Shown here in pieces: positions 47,736 to 59,370 of a stretch of 64,000 nucleotides of DNA. Under the pieces are notes generated by a model. It was given only the letters and a program-made list of their open reading frames with translations. It ran no database searches and had not been told where the DNA came from. Positions within the stretch are counted from its first letter, which is position 1; every line of letters starts with the position of its first letter. Made by a program: the position numbers and the translations under genes. Origin of the DNA: Cognatiluteimonas telluris (GTDB lineage: Bacteria > Pseudomonadota > Gammaproteobacteria > Xanthomonadales > Xanthomonadaceae); the NCBI RefSeq assembly GCF_011320095.1, contig NZ_JAANOY010000002.1:264968-328967 (forward strand). The letters are read 5' to 3'.

Positions 47736-47762
47736 ATTGTAGCACGAAACGCCGCAATTCAG
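47736..47762 (-). promoter_or_regulatory. Promoter of gyrA
   Basis: An extended -10 TGC-TACAAT (TACAAT at 47741-47736) on the minus strand, with CTGAAT (47762-47757) as a weak -35 at a 15-base distance. It lies about 95 bases upstream of the ATG in the AT-richest part of the gap. Confidence 0.55.
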
Positions 47763-47829
47763 CCGCCCTTTTCCCGACTGGAAACAAGGACTTGCGAGCC
47801 TTTTTGGAGGCCTTGGGGACGCCGCGCGC

Positions 47830-48888
47830 TCAGGCCCCGAAAGCGGCCCGCATGGAGACCTCGTCCGGATGCCCGATCACGCCTTTTTCGGTGACGATCG
47901 CATCGATCAGATCGTGCGGCGTCACGTCGAAAACCGGGTTCCAGGCGTGGATGCCTTCGGCCACCGTGCGGGTGCCAGCGATGCCGTGCAGCTCGCCGGC
48001 CTCGCGTTCCTCGATGTGGATCAGCTCGCCGCTGGCGGTGGCCATGTCGACCGTGGATGCCGGCGCGACGACCATGAATTTCACGCCATGGAAGCGCGCG
48101 GCGATCGCCAGCTGGTAGGTGCCGATCTTGTTGGCGACATCGCCGTTGGCGCAGATGCGATCCGCGCCGACGATGACCCACTGCACCTGCCCGGTCTTCA
48201 TCAGGTGCGAGGCGGCCGAATCGGCGATCAGCGTGGCATCGATGCCGTCCTGCTGCAGCTCCCACACGGTCAGCCGCGCGCCCTGCAGCCAGGGCCTGGT
48301 CTCGCCGGCGAACACATTCGCAATGCGCCCCTGCGCGACACCGGCGCGGATCACGCCCAGCGCTGTGCCGAAACCTGCCGTCGCCAGCGAGCCGGTATTG
48401 CAGTGCGTGAGCACGCCGCTGCCGGGCGCGATGAGCGCGGCGCCCAGCGCGCCCATGCGGCGGTTGGCGGCCAGGTCCTCGCGATCGATCGCATGCGCCT
48501 CGTCCTCCAGCATGCGGCGCCAGTCGCCGTCGGCCCGCGCCAGTGCGCCACGCATGCGCGCCAACGCCCACGCCAGGTTGACCGCCGTCGGACGCGCCGC
48601 GTTGAGGCGCTTCAGCGCCGGCTCCAGTTTCGCCGCGGCCTCGTCCACATCGCCCGCCGGGAGCGCGCGCCCGGCGAGCACCACGCCCCACGCCGCGGCA
48701 ATGCCGATCGCCGGCGCGCCACGCACGGCGAGCGAGTGGATGGCTTCGGCGACTTCATCGCTGCTGCGGCAGGTCAGGTATTCGGTGGCGAACGGCAGCT
48801 TGCGCTGGTCCAGCACGTCGAGCGCGCCGCCGGTCCAGCGCAGCGGGCGGATGCGGTCGTAGCGGGCGTAGTCGAAGTCGTCGCTCAT
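47830..48888 (-). CDS. mtnA: S-methyl-5-thioribose-1-phosphate isomerase
   Basis: 352 residues of the eIF2B-like MtnA family, which isomerises methylthioribose-1-phosphate to methylthioribulose-1-phosphate in methionine salvage. The family residues are seen in [14 protein letters not shown], the catalytic Cys in [16 protein letters not shown], and the catalytic Asp in [20 protein letters not shown]. It is between epmA and gyrA on the minus strand, with 34 bases to epmA. It complements the metH operon in methionine recycling but is not adjacent to other mtn genes. Confidence 0.94.
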   Translation of the reverse strand: MSDDFDYARYDRIRPLRWTGGALDVLDQRKLPFATEYLTCRSSDEVAEAIHSLAVRGAPAIGIAAAWGVVLAGRALPAGDVDEAAAKLEPALKRLNAARPTAVNLAWALARMRGALARADGDWRRMLEDEAHAIDREDLAANRRMGALGAALIAPGSGVLTHCNTGSLATAGFGTALGVIRAGVAQGRIANVFAGETRPWLQGARLTVWELQQDGIDATLIADSAASHLMKTGQVQWVIVGADRICANGDVANKIGTYQLAIAARFHGVKFMVVAPASTVDMATASGELIHIEEREAGELHGIAGTRTVAEGIHAWNPVFDVTPHDLIDAIVTEKGVIGHPDEVSMRAAFGA

Positions 48889-48922
48889 CGGGCTAGTTTA
48901 TCGACGCAGCCGGGCGCGCGCT

Positions 48923-49894
48923 TCAGGCGCGATCGAAGGCGAATGCCAGCACATCGGCGATGCGCGATGTGCCCAGCATGGCCATCAGCAGGCGGTCGAC
49001 GCCCAGGGCGACGCCGGCACAGGCCGGAAGCCCGGACTGCATGGCGCCGAGCAGCCGCTCATCGATCGGCGGTCGTGGCGCGCCCCGGCCTTCACGCACG
49101 GCCAGGTCGCGTTCGAAGCGCGTGCGTTGCTCGTCGGCGTCGAGCAACTCGTGGTAGCCGTTGGCCACTTCGAGCGGCCCCAGGTAGAGCTCGAAACGCT
49201 CGGCCAGCGGCGGGTCGCCGGGACGCACGCGCGCGAGCGCCGCCTGCGAGGCGGGATAGTCGAACACCGCGAGCAGCCCGTCGGCAGGAAAGTGCGGCTG
49301 CAGCCGATGGGTGAGCAGCAGGTCCAGCCAATCGTCGCGCGTGAGGCCTTCCGGGTCGATGCGCACGGCGCCCAGCGCCTGCTGCAATTCGGCGTCGCTG
49401 GCAGTGATCGGATCCAGCGCGAGGCGCTGGCGATAGAGGTCGCGCCAGGCGATCCGCACGAGTGGCGCGCGACGATCGACCAGCGCCAGCGCCGCGTTGA
49501 TCAGTTCGCCGGTTTCGTCGATCAGCTGCTGGTGATCCCAGCCGAGCCGGTACCACTCGAGCATCGTGAACTCGGGATTGTGGCGCCCGCCGGCTTCGCC
49601 ATCGCGGAAGACGCGGCCGAGCTCGTAACAGTCGCCGATGCCCGCGGCGAGCATGCGCTTGAGTGCGAATTCCGGCGAGGTCCGCAACCAGCGCGTACGC
49701 GGCGCGCCATCGGTGCGCCCGGAAAATTCCAACGCGAACGACGCGATGTTGGGATCGGTATTGCCCGCGCGCGACAACACCGGGGTCTCGACCTCGAGCA
49801 CGCCGCGGTTGGAGAAGAAGTCGCGGATGCCCGCGTTGAGCCTGGCGCGCAATTGCAGCGCCTGGAACGTCGCAGTGGGACGCCAGTCATTCAC
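48923..49894 (-). CDS. epmA: Elongation factor P--(R)-beta-lysine ligase
   Basis: 323 residues, a class II lysyl-tRNA-synthetase-like enzyme without the N-terminal anticodon-binding domain, as expected for EpmA (PoxA/GenX). It attaches (R)-beta-lysine to a lysine of EF-P. Motif 2 is FRDGEAGGRHNPEFTMLEWY and motif 3 is GVALGVDRLLMAML. The start at 49894 gives MNDWRPTATF. A REP palindrome separates it from ligA upstream. EpmB and EF-P genes are not in the window. Confidence 0.93.
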   Translation of the reverse strand: MNDWRPTATFQALQLRARLNAGIRDFFSNRGVLEVETPVLSRAGNTDPNIASFALEFSGRTDGAPRTRWLRTSPEFALKRMLAAGIGDCYELGRVFRDGEAGGRHNPEFTMLEWYRLGWDHQQLIDETGELINAALALVDRRAPLVRIAWRDLYRQRLALDPITASDAELQQALGAVRIDPEGLTRDDWLDLLLTHRLQPHFPADGLLAVFDYPASQAALARVRPGDPPLAERFELYLGPLEVANGYHELLDADEQRTRFERDLAVREGRGAPRPPIDERLLGAMQSGLPACAGVALGVDRLLMAMLGTSRIADVLAFAFDRA

Positions 49895-49910
49895 GCCGCA
49901 GGCCTTTCGC

Positions 49911-49983
49911 AGGAGCGGCTTCAGCCGCGGTCTCCCGAGGGTGCTGGCAACCAGGGGAAACGCTCGCGGCTGAAGCCGCTCCT
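49911..49983. repeat. REP/SMAG-type inverted pair between ligA and epmA
   Basis: AGGAGCGGCTTCAGCCGCG (49911-49929) and its exact complement (49965-49983) enclose 35 bases. Each arm contains its own small stem (CGGCT-TC-AGCCG). This is the typical palindromic REP pair of Stenotrophomonas, Xanthomonas and Pseudomonas genomes. It may end or stabilise the mRNA between ligA and epmA. Confidence 0.85.
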
Positions 49984-49999
49984 ACCGAGGGCGGAAGGT

Positions 50000-52138
<2,139 letters not shown>

Positions 52139-52171
52139 CTACCGGCGCCGGCCGTCGGCTTCCGTCGCCGG

Positions 52172-52918
52172 TCAGCGCTCCTGGTCGGTTGGTCGCATCA
52201 GGATTTCGTTGACGTTGACGTGCGGCGGCCGGGTGACGCAGAACACGATCGCATCGGCGACGTCTTCGGATTGCAGCTGGCGCATCGCGCCGGCCCAGGC
52301 GTTGAGGTTGGCCTGGGTGGCGGCATGGCCGATGTGGTCGCGCAATTCGGTCTGCACCACGCCAGGCTCGATCACGCTGACGCGGATGTTGTCGGCGTAC
52401 ACCTCGCGCCGCAGCGCCTCGGAAAACGCAACCACGCCGAACTTGGTGGCCGAATACGCGGCCGCGTTCGGATTGGCGATGCGGCCGGCGGTGGAGGCGA
52501 TGTTGACGATGTGGCCATCGCGACGCGACTTCATGCCCGCCAGGGCGGCCTGCGTCGAGGCGATCAGGCTCAGCACGTTGAGCTCGAGCATCCGCCGCCA
52601 GCGGCCGAGGTCGGCTTCGGCGACCGGCTCCAGGTACATCACGCCGGCGTTGTTGACCAGGATGTCGAGTTGCCCGAAATGGCTCTCGGTGTCGCGGACG
52701 ATCTGCTGCGCGACGTGCTCGTCAAGCAGGTCGGCCTCGAGCACCAGCGGCTCGGCGCCCAGCGATCGCAGGCGTTCGGCCAGCGCCTGCAGGCGATCGA
52801 CGCGGCGTGCGGCGATCGCAACCCGGGCACCGGCCTGCGCCAGCGCGATGGCCGTTGCCTCGCCGATGCCGGAAGACGCGCCGGTCACCAGCGCGATGCG
52901 TCCATCGAGTCGTTTCAT
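52172..52918 (-). CDS. Short-chain dehydrogenase/reductase, YdfG-like
   Basis: 248 residues. Classical SDR features: TGASSGIGEATA (cofactor site, residues 12-23), NNAGVMYLEPV, catalytic Ser in IVNIASTAGRI and YSATKFGVV with the catalytic Tyr and Lys. The arginines after the second strand (AARRVDRL) suggest NADP preference. The overall sequence resembles the YdfG/serine-3-dehydrogenase group; substrate is unknown. It is inserted between zipA and ligA. Confidence 0.9.
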   Translation of the reverse strand: MKRLDGRIALVTGASSGIGEATAIALAQAGARVAIAARRVDRLQALAERLRSLGAEPLVLEADLLDEHVAQQIVRDTESHFGQLDILVNNAGVMYLEPVAEADLGRWRRMLELNVLSLIASTQAALAGMKSRRDGHIVNIASTAGRIANPNAAAYSATKFGVVAFSEALRREVYADNIRVSVIEPGVVQTELRDHIGHAATQANLNAWAGAMRQLQSEDVADAIVFCVTRPPHVNVNEILMRPTDQER

Positions 52919-52954
52919 GTGTCGCCCCGGTTCGTCAAAGCAACGATTGGACGA

Positions 52955-53692
52955 CTACCAGCGCGGACTGCGCGTGACGGGCGCGACCTCGTGCTGGCGG
53001 TCGTAGGCGCGCAGTTCGTCGCGCAGGTGCGCGATCCGCTGGCGGCCGATGGCATTGCGCGATTCGTCCAGCAGCACGCCATCGAGCAGCTCGGCCATGC
53101 GCTCGGCGGTCGGCAGCATGGTGTCCCAGGCATCCAGTGCGGCAATCGGCGCCGGCAGCGTCAGGAAGAAGGCGATCGCCGGCGTCTCCAGCGACTGGAT
53201 CGACGCCATGTCGAAGCTGCCTGGCTTCATGATGTTGGCCACGCTGAACACCGGTCCGCGCTCCGGGTGGCCTTCGACCAGGCGGTGGAAGACGTTCATG
53301 TGGCCATAGACGAGGCCGGCCTTCTCGGCGGCGACCACGATGTCCGGGCCCTTGAGTTTGGCGCCGGCGCGCGCGGCGATGTAGAGGGTCACGATCTTCT
53401 CGAAGTCCTCGCTGGCGCGGCGACCGAGCTCGCTGCCCGGTGCGCCCGCATCCTCCAGTTCGATCTCGCCCTGGACCACGGCATCGTCGTCGCCATAGGC
53501 GCCGCCGTCGGCGAAACCAGGCGTGGCTGCCGCGTCGCTGCCGTCCAGGCGCGGTTCGACGCGGCCTTCACGGCGGCCATCCAGGCGCCGGCCCTGCCCG
53601 GGCTTGCGCGGCCGGCCGAAGACATAGATCGCGATGATCAGCAACACGCCCGCGATCAGTATCCCGGTACGCAACATCAACACATCCGACAT
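52955..53692 (-). CDS. zipA: Cell division protein ZipA
   Basis: 245 residues. One N-terminal membrane helix (about 8-26, LRTGILIAGVLLIIAIYVF), a charged and flexible linker, and the C-terminal FtsZ-binding domain (about 100-230) with IVTLYIAARAGAKLKGPDIV and NVFHRLVEGHPERGPVFSVANIMKPG-type sequence. ZipA tethers FtsZ filaments to the inner membrane. The linker is shorter than in E. coli. It sits 24 bases downstream of smc and upstream of ligA, the typical smc-zipA-ligA order. Confidence 0.93.
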   Translation of the reverse strand: MSDVLMLRTGILIAGVLLIIAIYVFGRPRKPGQGRRLDGRREGRVEPRLDGSDAAATPGFADGGAYGDDDAVVQGEIELEDAGAPGSELGRRASEDFEKIVTLYIAARAGAKLKGPDIVVAAEKAGLVYGHMNVFHRLVEGHPERGPVFSVANIMKPGSFDMASIQSLETPAIAFFLTLPAPIAALDAWDTMLPTAERMAELLDGVLLDESRNAIGRQRIAHLRDELRAYDRQHEVAPVTRSPRW

Positions 53693-53716
53693 CGTTGTCT
53701 CCTTCGGAGTGGTTCG

Positions 53717-56700
53717 TCAGGCCGCGCCCGCCAGGCGCGCCGCTTCGGCGAGGTCCACTGAAACCAGGCGGCTGACACCGGGCTCGCGCATGGTAACGCC
53801 GCTCAACTGCTGCGCCGCTTCCATCGTCGACTTGTTGTGGGTGACGAACAGGAACTGCACGTGCTCGCTCATCTCGCTCACCATCGCGGTGAAGCGACCG
53901 ACGTTGGCTTCGTCCAGCGGTGCGTCGACCTCGTCGAGCAGGCAGAACGGCGCCGGATTGAGCTGGAAGATCGCGAACACCAGCGCCACCGCCGTCATCG
54001 CCTTCTCGCCTCCGGACAGCAGCGAGATGTTGGACACCCGCTTGCCTGGCGGGCGCGCCATGATCGCGACGCCGGTATCCAGCAGGTCCTCGCCAGTCAG
54101 CTCCAGGTAGGCGTGGCCACCGCCGAACAGGCGCGGATAGAGCTCCTGCACGCCCGAGTTGACTCGGTCGAAGGTGTCCTTGAAGCGGCCGCGCGTCTCG
54201 CGGTCGATCTTGCGGATCGCATCCTCGAGCGTGGTCAGCGCGGCGGTGAGGTCGGCGTCCTGCGCATCGAGGTATTCCTTGCGCTGCGCGGCCTCGGCGT
54301 GTTCGGCGATCGCGGCCAGGTTGACCGGTTCGAGTCGGCGCAGCTTCGCGTCGAGGTCGGCGACGGTCTTTTCCCAGGCGGCCAGCTCGGCGTCGTCGGG
54401 CAGCGTCGACACCACTTCGTCGAGCACGAAGCCGGCGCCGGTCACGGCCGCGGAAAGCTGCTCGGCATGCAGCGCCAGCGCCTGCTGGTCGAGCTTGCGC
54501 TGGGAAATCTTCTCGCGCTGGGCGAGCGACTGCTCGTCGCGCTGGTGGCGGGTCTGCTCGAACCCGCGCAGTTCGTTGTCGATGCCGTCGAGTGTCGCGC
54601 GGGCGGCGGACAGTGCCTTCTCGGTGCGCACGCGTTCCTCCAGGGCCGCCTGGCGCTGCTGCTCCAGCGCGCCCACCGGTGCGTCGCCCTCGGACAGCTG
54701 CGATGCGAGCTCGGTCAGTCGCGTGTCAAGCTGGCCGCGCTGGCCGCCCATGCGCTCGAGCGACTGCGCCAGCGCCACGACCTGCGCGCGCTGCGACTCC
54801 AGGGTCAATGCCAGTGCATGCGCGGCATCGCGCGATTCGCGCGCGCTGGCGCGTGCGGCGTCGCGGGCGTCGCCGAGCGCGCGGCGTTCTTCGTCGAGCG
54901 CCCGGCGCGCGGATTCCAGCTCACCCATGCGCGCGACGGCGTCTTCCAGCTTCGAGCGCGCCTCGCGCGCCTGCTCGCGGCTGGCGTCGAGGGTGGCGAC
55001 CAGCTGCTCGACTTCAGCGTCGATGCGCTCGATGCGGTTGCGCGCCGAATCCAGCCGACCCTGCTGGCTCTGCAGCTGGCCCGCGAGTTCCGACACGCTG
55101 CGATGGCCGTGGTAAGACGCGCGCTGCGCATCCTCGCGCTGCTGCTCGGCGGCAAGCAGGCGATCGCGCAGCGATGTCAGCGCGTCGTTGAGCGCGTGTT
55201 CGCGTTGCTGCAGTCCTTCGATTTCCGCGTGCAGCGACTGGATCTCGCGTGCGCGCAGCAGTGCGCCCTGCTTGGCGGCGCCCGAACGCAGTACGCGCAC
55301 CCAGCCGGCGCCGAGGCGCTCGCCGTGGCGGGTGATCACCGATTCGCCGTCGCCCAGCTGCGGCAGCATCGCGCGCGCATCGGCCAGGGTCTCGGCCGCA
55401 TGCAACTTGGACAGGATGCGACGGATCGCCGCCGGACCCTGCACCTTCGCCGCCAGTGACGTCGGTGCATAGGCCGCGTCGTCGGCGTCCGGCGACACCA
55501 GCGTCAGGCGGCCTTCGCCGAGCTCGCCCAGCGCATCGACCAGCGCTTCGGGCGCGTCCACCAGCACGCCTTCGATCAGTTGCCCGAGGGCGCCTTCGAC
55601 GGCGTTTTCCCAGCCCGGCTCGACCACCAGCTTCTCGCCCACGCGCGCCGCCGAATCCAGCCCGCGCGCCTGCAACCACGCCGTGGCGGCGCCCTGCTCC
55701 TGCCCGAGCGCCGCGTGCTGCAGCGTCTCCAGCGATGACAGCCGCCCGCGGCCGGCCTGCGCCTGCTTGCGGACGTCGGCCAGCTCGGCCTGCGCGACAC
55801 GCTGCTGGTCCTGCAATGCGGCGAGAGCCTGCTTGCGGGTTTCGACTTCGGCGTTCAGCGCGTCGAGCGACTGCTTCTGCGCGTCGTGCTGCGTTTGCAC
55901 CTGGGCGAAGGCATCCGCCAGCGCCGTGAGATCCAGCCCGGCACGCTCCTCGGCCAGCTTCTCGCGCCGGCGCTCGGCGTCCAGCCCCTGGCGGTCGAGG
56001 TAATCGACCCGGGTGCGTTCGACATCGCCAGCACGCGCCGCTTCGGATTGCGCGCGCACGTGCGCGTCCCAGCGCTGCTGCCAGTCGGCGAGTTTCGCCT
56101 CGGCATCGCGCAGCGCGTCCTGGCGCGCCTGGTCGTCGGCCTGCAGCGTCGCCAGTTGCGGCTCGGCGTCGGCGATGGCGGCGCGCAGCGTGCCCAGGCG
56201 CGCCTCGTCGGCCTGGATGTGCTGGGCGATTTCCGCCAGCGCGCTCTGCGCTTCGTCGCGCGCGCGCTGCAGGCGCTGGCCCATCTCGCGCTGGTGCGCG
56301 ATCTGTTGTTCGATGCGGGCGAGCGTGCCGCCGACTTCATAGCCTTCGGCCTGCGCCTTGTTCAGCGCCTGCGCGGCGTCCTCGCGGCGCACGCGGCCGG
56401 TCTCGAGTTCGCGCTCGGCTTCGCGCTGCTCGGCGATGAGCTGCTGCAGCCGGGTTTCCTCGTGGGACAGCTTCTCGCGCAGCGATTGCAGCCGCGCGTC
56501 GAGGCCGCGGAATTCCAGTGCCTTCCACTCGGCGTCGCGGACCCTGCGTTCGCCCTGCAGCACCTGGTACTGCTCGGCCTGGCGGGCCTGGCGCTTGAGG
56601 TGCTCGAGCTGCTTGCCGACTTCCTCGCGCAGGTCGGTCAGGCGCTCGAGGTTCTCGCGGGTGTGGCGGATGCGGGTTTCGGTCTCCTTGCGGCGCTCCT

Positions 56701-57220
56701 TGTACTTGGAGATGCCGGCGGCCTCCTCCAGGTACACGCGCAGGTCTTCCGGCCGCGCCTCGATGATCTGGCTGATCATCCCCTGCTCGATGATCGAGTA
56801 GCTGCGCGGGCCCAGGCCCGTGCCCAGGAACAGGTCGGTGATGTCGCGCCGGCGGCAGCGGGTTCCGTTGAGGTAGTAGTTGCTCTGGCCGTCGCGGCTG
56901 ACCGTGCGCTTGACCGAAATCTCGTTGAACGCGGCGTACTCGCCGGTGATCGTGTGGTCGGAATTGTCGAAGACCAGTTCTACCGTGGCCTGCGACACCG
57001 GCTTGCGCGCCGAGCTGCCGGAGAAGATCACGTCGGTCAGCGAGTCGCCGCGCAGGCGGCTGGCCGCGCTCTCGCCCATCACCCAGCGTATGGCGTCGAT
57101 GATGTTCGACTTGCCGCAGCCGTTGGGCCCCACCACGCCGGTCATGTTGGTCGGCAGGTGCAGCGTGGTCGGATCGACGAAGGATTTGAAACCGGACAGC
57201 TTGATCGTGGACAGGCGCAT
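53717..57220 (-). CDS. smc: Chromosome segregation protein SMC
   Basis: 1167 residues. Walker A GPNGCGKSN at 31-39, two long coiled coils, a central hinge domain (about 500-640), the ABC signature LLSGGEKAM at about 1067-1075 and Walker B CLLDEVDAPLDE just after. SMC forms an ATP-driven ring with ScpA and ScpB that compacts and aligns chromosome arms; scpA and scpB lie 3 kb away on the other strand. The ATG at 57220 (MRLSTIKLSGFKSF) is the family start; the open frame continues another 80 codons upstream with no similarity. Confidence 0.96.
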   Translation of the reverse strand: MRLSTIKLSGFKSFVDPTTLHLPTNMTGVVGPNGCGKSNIIDAIRWVMGESAASRLRGDSLTDVIFSGSSARKPVSQATVELVFDNSDHTITGEYAAFNEISVKRTVSRDGQSNYYLNGTRCRRRDITDLFLGTGLGPRSYSIIEQGMISQIIEARPEDLRVYLEEAAGISKYKERRKETETRIRHTRENLERLTDLREEVGKQLEHLKRQARQAEQYQVLQGERRVRDAEWKALEFRGLDARLQSLREKLSHEETRLQQLIAEQREAERELETGRVRREDAAQALNKAQAEGYEVGGTLARIEQQIAHQREMGQRLQRARDEAQSALAEIAQHIQADEARLGTLRAAIADAEPQLATLQADDQARQDALRDAEAKLADWQQRWDAHVRAQSEAARAGDVERTRVDYLDRQGLDAERRREKLAEERAGLDLTALADAFAQVQTQHDAQKQSLDALNAEVETRKQALAALQDQQRVAQAELADVRKQAQAGRGRLSSLETLQHAALGQEQGAATAWLQARGLDSAARVGEKLVVEPGWENAVEGALGQLIEGVLVDAPEALVDALGELGEGRLTLVSPDADDAAYAPTSLAAKVQGPAAIRRILSKLHAAETLADARAMLPQLGDGESVITRHGERLGAGWVRVLRSGAAKQGALLRAREIQSLHAEIEGLQQREHALNDALTSLRDRLLAAEQQREDAQRASYHGHRSVSELAGQLQSQQGRLDSARNRIERIDAEVEQLVATLDASREQAREARSKLEDAVARMGELESARRALDEERRALGDARDAARASARESRDAAHALALTLESQRAQVVALAQSLERMGGQRGQLDTRLTELASQLSEGDAPVGALEQQRQAALEERVRTEKALSAARATLDGIDNELRGFEQTRHQRDEQSLAQREKISQRKLDQQALALHAEQLSAAVTGAGFVLDEVVSTLPDDAELAAWEKTVADLDAKLRRLEPVNLAAIAEHAEAAQRKEYLDAQDADLTAALTTLEDAIRKIDRETRGRFKDTFDRVNSGVQELYPRLFGGGHAYLELTGEDLLDTGVAIMARPPGKRVSNISLLSGGEKAMTAVALVFAIFQLNPAPFCLLDEVDAPLDEANVGRFTAMVSEMSEHVQFLFVTHNKSTMEAAQQLSGVTMREPGVSRLVSVDLAEAARLAGAA

Positions 57221-57630
57221 GCGGCGGTGGTCGGCCCCGGCAGCGCGCGGCGGGCGCGGGCTGCGTGTTCGAAAGGATCGCGCTCGGAAGGATGGCGCGG
57301 AACGGGTTATCGCGGGTAAGGAACAACTTGCAAAACTAGCGCCAACTCGTTGTTTTTCATACAGGGTCGGCGGAAACTGCAGCACATCCCCGGGCGAGTA
57401 TAGCGGCGCCCCGGCCCGCGCAGGCAGCAACGCCGGGCGCCAACCGCCTGCGGCGCGCATTCGCCATCGGCAAGATGCCGCTCACCCGGGCTTTGGTATC
57501 TTCGCAGGCGGCGCGCACCCGTCTGATGCGCGTACCGGGTTCGGCCGTGGATCGGTCGCGCACGCAGCCGACAGGCGCCCGTGCAAGGGGAAAGGATGCT
57601 CCATCGTTGGGCGCCATCGCGAGGCGATTC
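57221..57630. other. Divergent intergenic region between smc and glk
   Basis: No gene seen. The centre (57320-57370) is markedly AT-richer than its surroundings and holds the probable smc promoter. The plus-strand frame of glk is open from 57475, but I regard that part as non-coding because the conserved kinase sequence begins only at 57631. No promoter for glk was placed. Confidence 0.5.
57306..57333 (-). promoter_or_regulatory. Possible promoter of smc
   Basis: On the minus strand TTGCAA (57333-57328) and GATAAC (57311-57306) are 16 bases apart, four of six matches each, with a predicted leader of about 80 bases. Confidence 0.4.
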
Positions 57631-58638
57631 TTGAGCCGGCATGCACTGCTCGCCGATGTCGGCGGCACCAATGTGCGTTTCGCGCTGGCCGACACCGGCG
57701 CGGCGCAGCCGCTGCTGGCCGACAGCATCCGTCCCTACGCGGTGGCGGATTTCCCTTCGCTGGCCGACGCCGCGGCGCGCTACCTGCGCGAATCGGCCGT
57801 CCACGCCGAGCACGGCGTTTTCGCCATCGCCGGGCGCATCGAGCAGGACCGGGCGCAGATGACCAACCACGCCTGGGAGGTGTCGCGACCGCACCTGGAG
57901 AAGGTGCTGGGCCTGAAGACGCTGCAGCTGGTCAACGATTTCGTCGCCCAGGCCATGGCGGTGCGGCTGCTTCGCGACGCGGACGTACAGGCGGTGGGAA
58001 CCGCACCGGCCGCGGTCGGCTTCGCCGCCGATGCCGACGCCACCTCGCGTACCTTTGCCGTGCTCGGGCCGGGCACCGGCCTGGGCGTGGGTGCGCTGCT
58101 GCTGCGCGAAGGCCGCTACATGGCGCTGGCCACCGAAGGCGGCCATGTCGGGTTCGCCCCCGGCAACGCGGGCGAAGTGGCGGTGCTGCAACAACTGATC
58201 GCGCAGTACGGCCATGTGTCCAACGAGCGCCTCGTCAGCGGCGGCGGCCTGGTCAACCTGCATCGCGCACTGACCCTGATCGAAGGCGACAGTCCCGATG
58301 AGCGCATGCAACCGGCCGACGTCACCGCGGGCGCGGAGGCCGGCGATTCGCGCTGCCGTGAAGCCATCGACCTGTTCTGCGAAATCTTCGGCAGCGTCGC
58401 CGGCGACATGGCGCTGGCGCTGGGGGCCTGGAATGGGGTCTATCTGAGCGGCGGGCTGGTGCCGCGGCTGCTGGGGCGGTTGCAGGCGTCGGGTTTCCGC
58501 AGGCGCTTCGAGGCCAAGGGCCGCTACGCGGATGCCATGGCGGGCGTACCCACGCTTGCCATCGTGCACGAGCAACCCGGGTTGCTCGGCGCGGCCGCGC
58601 TGGCCTGCGACCTTGCCAAGGGGCGGGCCGACCGATGA
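57631..58638 (+). CDS. glk: Glucokinase
   Basis: 335 residues of the bacterial Glk family, phosphorylating glucose with ATP. The phosphate-1 motif ADVGGTNVRFAL is at the N-terminus, followed by TNHAWEVS, VNDFVAQAMA (catalytic Asp), GPGTGLGVGAL and EGGHVGFAP. I chose a TTG start at 57631 because GCGAGG lies 6 bases before it and the protein then has normal family length; the open frame begins at 57475. Its stop overlaps the pgl start as ATGA, joining entry into the hexose phosphate pool with the pentose phosphate or Entner-Doudoroff route. Confidence 0.92.
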   Translation: MSRHALLADVGGTNVRFALADTGAAQPLLADSIRPYAVADFPSLADAAARYLRESAVHAEHGVFAIAGRIEQDRAQMTNHAWEVSRPHLEKVLGLKTLQLVNDFVAQAMAVRLLRDADVQAVGTAPAAVGFAADADATSRTFAVLGPGTGLGVGALLLREGRYMALATEGGHVGFAPGNAGEVAVLQQLIAQYGHVSNERLVSGGGLVNLHRALTLIEGDSPDERMQPADVTAGAEAGDSRCREAIDLFCEIFGSVAGDMALALGAWNGVYLSGGLVPRLLGRLQASGFRRRFEAKGRYADAMAGVPTLAIVHEQPGLLGAAALACDLAKGRADR

Positions 58639-59363
58639 GCCGGCCGAGCGACCGCAACGTCCGTTTCCATGCCTGCCGCAACGACGACGAGTGGACCTGG
58701 ACCGCAGCCGTCGGCATTGCCGGCGCATTGCGCCGCAGGCTGGCCGAGGGGGGCGATCGGCCGCTTCGCGCCCGCCTGCTTTTGTCCGGCGGCACCACGC
58801 CGGCACCGGTGTTCCGGGCGCTGTCGCAGGCACCCCTGGACTGGGAACGCGTCGACATCGGCCTGGTCGACGAGCGCTGGCTGCTGCCCAGCGACAGCGA
58901 GAGCAACGCCCACCTGGTGCAGACCCACCTGCTGCGCAACTACGCGGCGGCCGCGCGCTTCGAAACGCTAACGCGGGCGGGCCGGCCAATCGAGGCGGCG
59001 GTCGCCGATGCCAACCTGCGCGCCCACCAGCCGGCGGACGTGGTGGTGCTTGGCATGGGCGGCGACGGCCACACCGCCTCGCTGTTCCCGCGCATGCACG
59101 GGCTGCAGCAGGCGCTCGCCAGTCCCACCCCCTACGTCGCCGTCGATGCCACGGGTTGTCCGGGGGCCGGGCCGTGGCAGCGGCGGATCAGCCTGACGCC
59201 CGCCGGGCTGGCGCCGGCGGCAACACGGATTCTGCTGCTGCATGGCGTGGACAAACGACAGGTGTTCGAGCGCGCCCTGGCCGGCACCGATCCGCGCGAG
59301 ATGCCCGTGCGCATCGCGTTCACCACGCCGGGTGCGCCGCTCGACGTCTACTGGTGCGCGTGA
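58635..59363 (+). CDS. pgl: 6-phosphogluconolactonase
   Basis: 242 residues of the DevB/Pgl type, hydrolysing 6-phosphogluconolactone to 6-phosphogluconate. Conserved blocks are LLSGGTTPAPVF, IGLVDERWL and GMGGDGHTASLFP. The ATG overlaps the glk stop, so the two enzymes are co-translated. The gene is convergent with bolA, only 7 bases away, leaving no room for a terminator between them. Confidence 0.94.
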   Translation: MSRPSDRNVRFHACRNDDEWTWTAAVGIAGALRRRLAEGGDRPLRARLLLSGGTTPAPVFRALSQAPLDWERVDIGLVDERWLLPSDSESNAHLVQTHLLRNYAAAARFETLTRAGRPIEAAVADANLRAHQPADVVVLGMGGDGHTASLFPRMHGLQQALASPTPYVAVDATGCPGAGPWQRRISLTPAGLAPAATRILLLHGVDKRQVFERALAGTDPREMPVRIAFTTPGAPLDVYWCA

Positions 59364-59370
59364 CCCGGGC

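Noticed and set aside
57475..57630. Longer glucokinase starting at 57475
   Set aside because: The extra 52 residues are unlike any glucokinase, and the TTG at 57631 has a good ribosome-binding site and gives the normal length.
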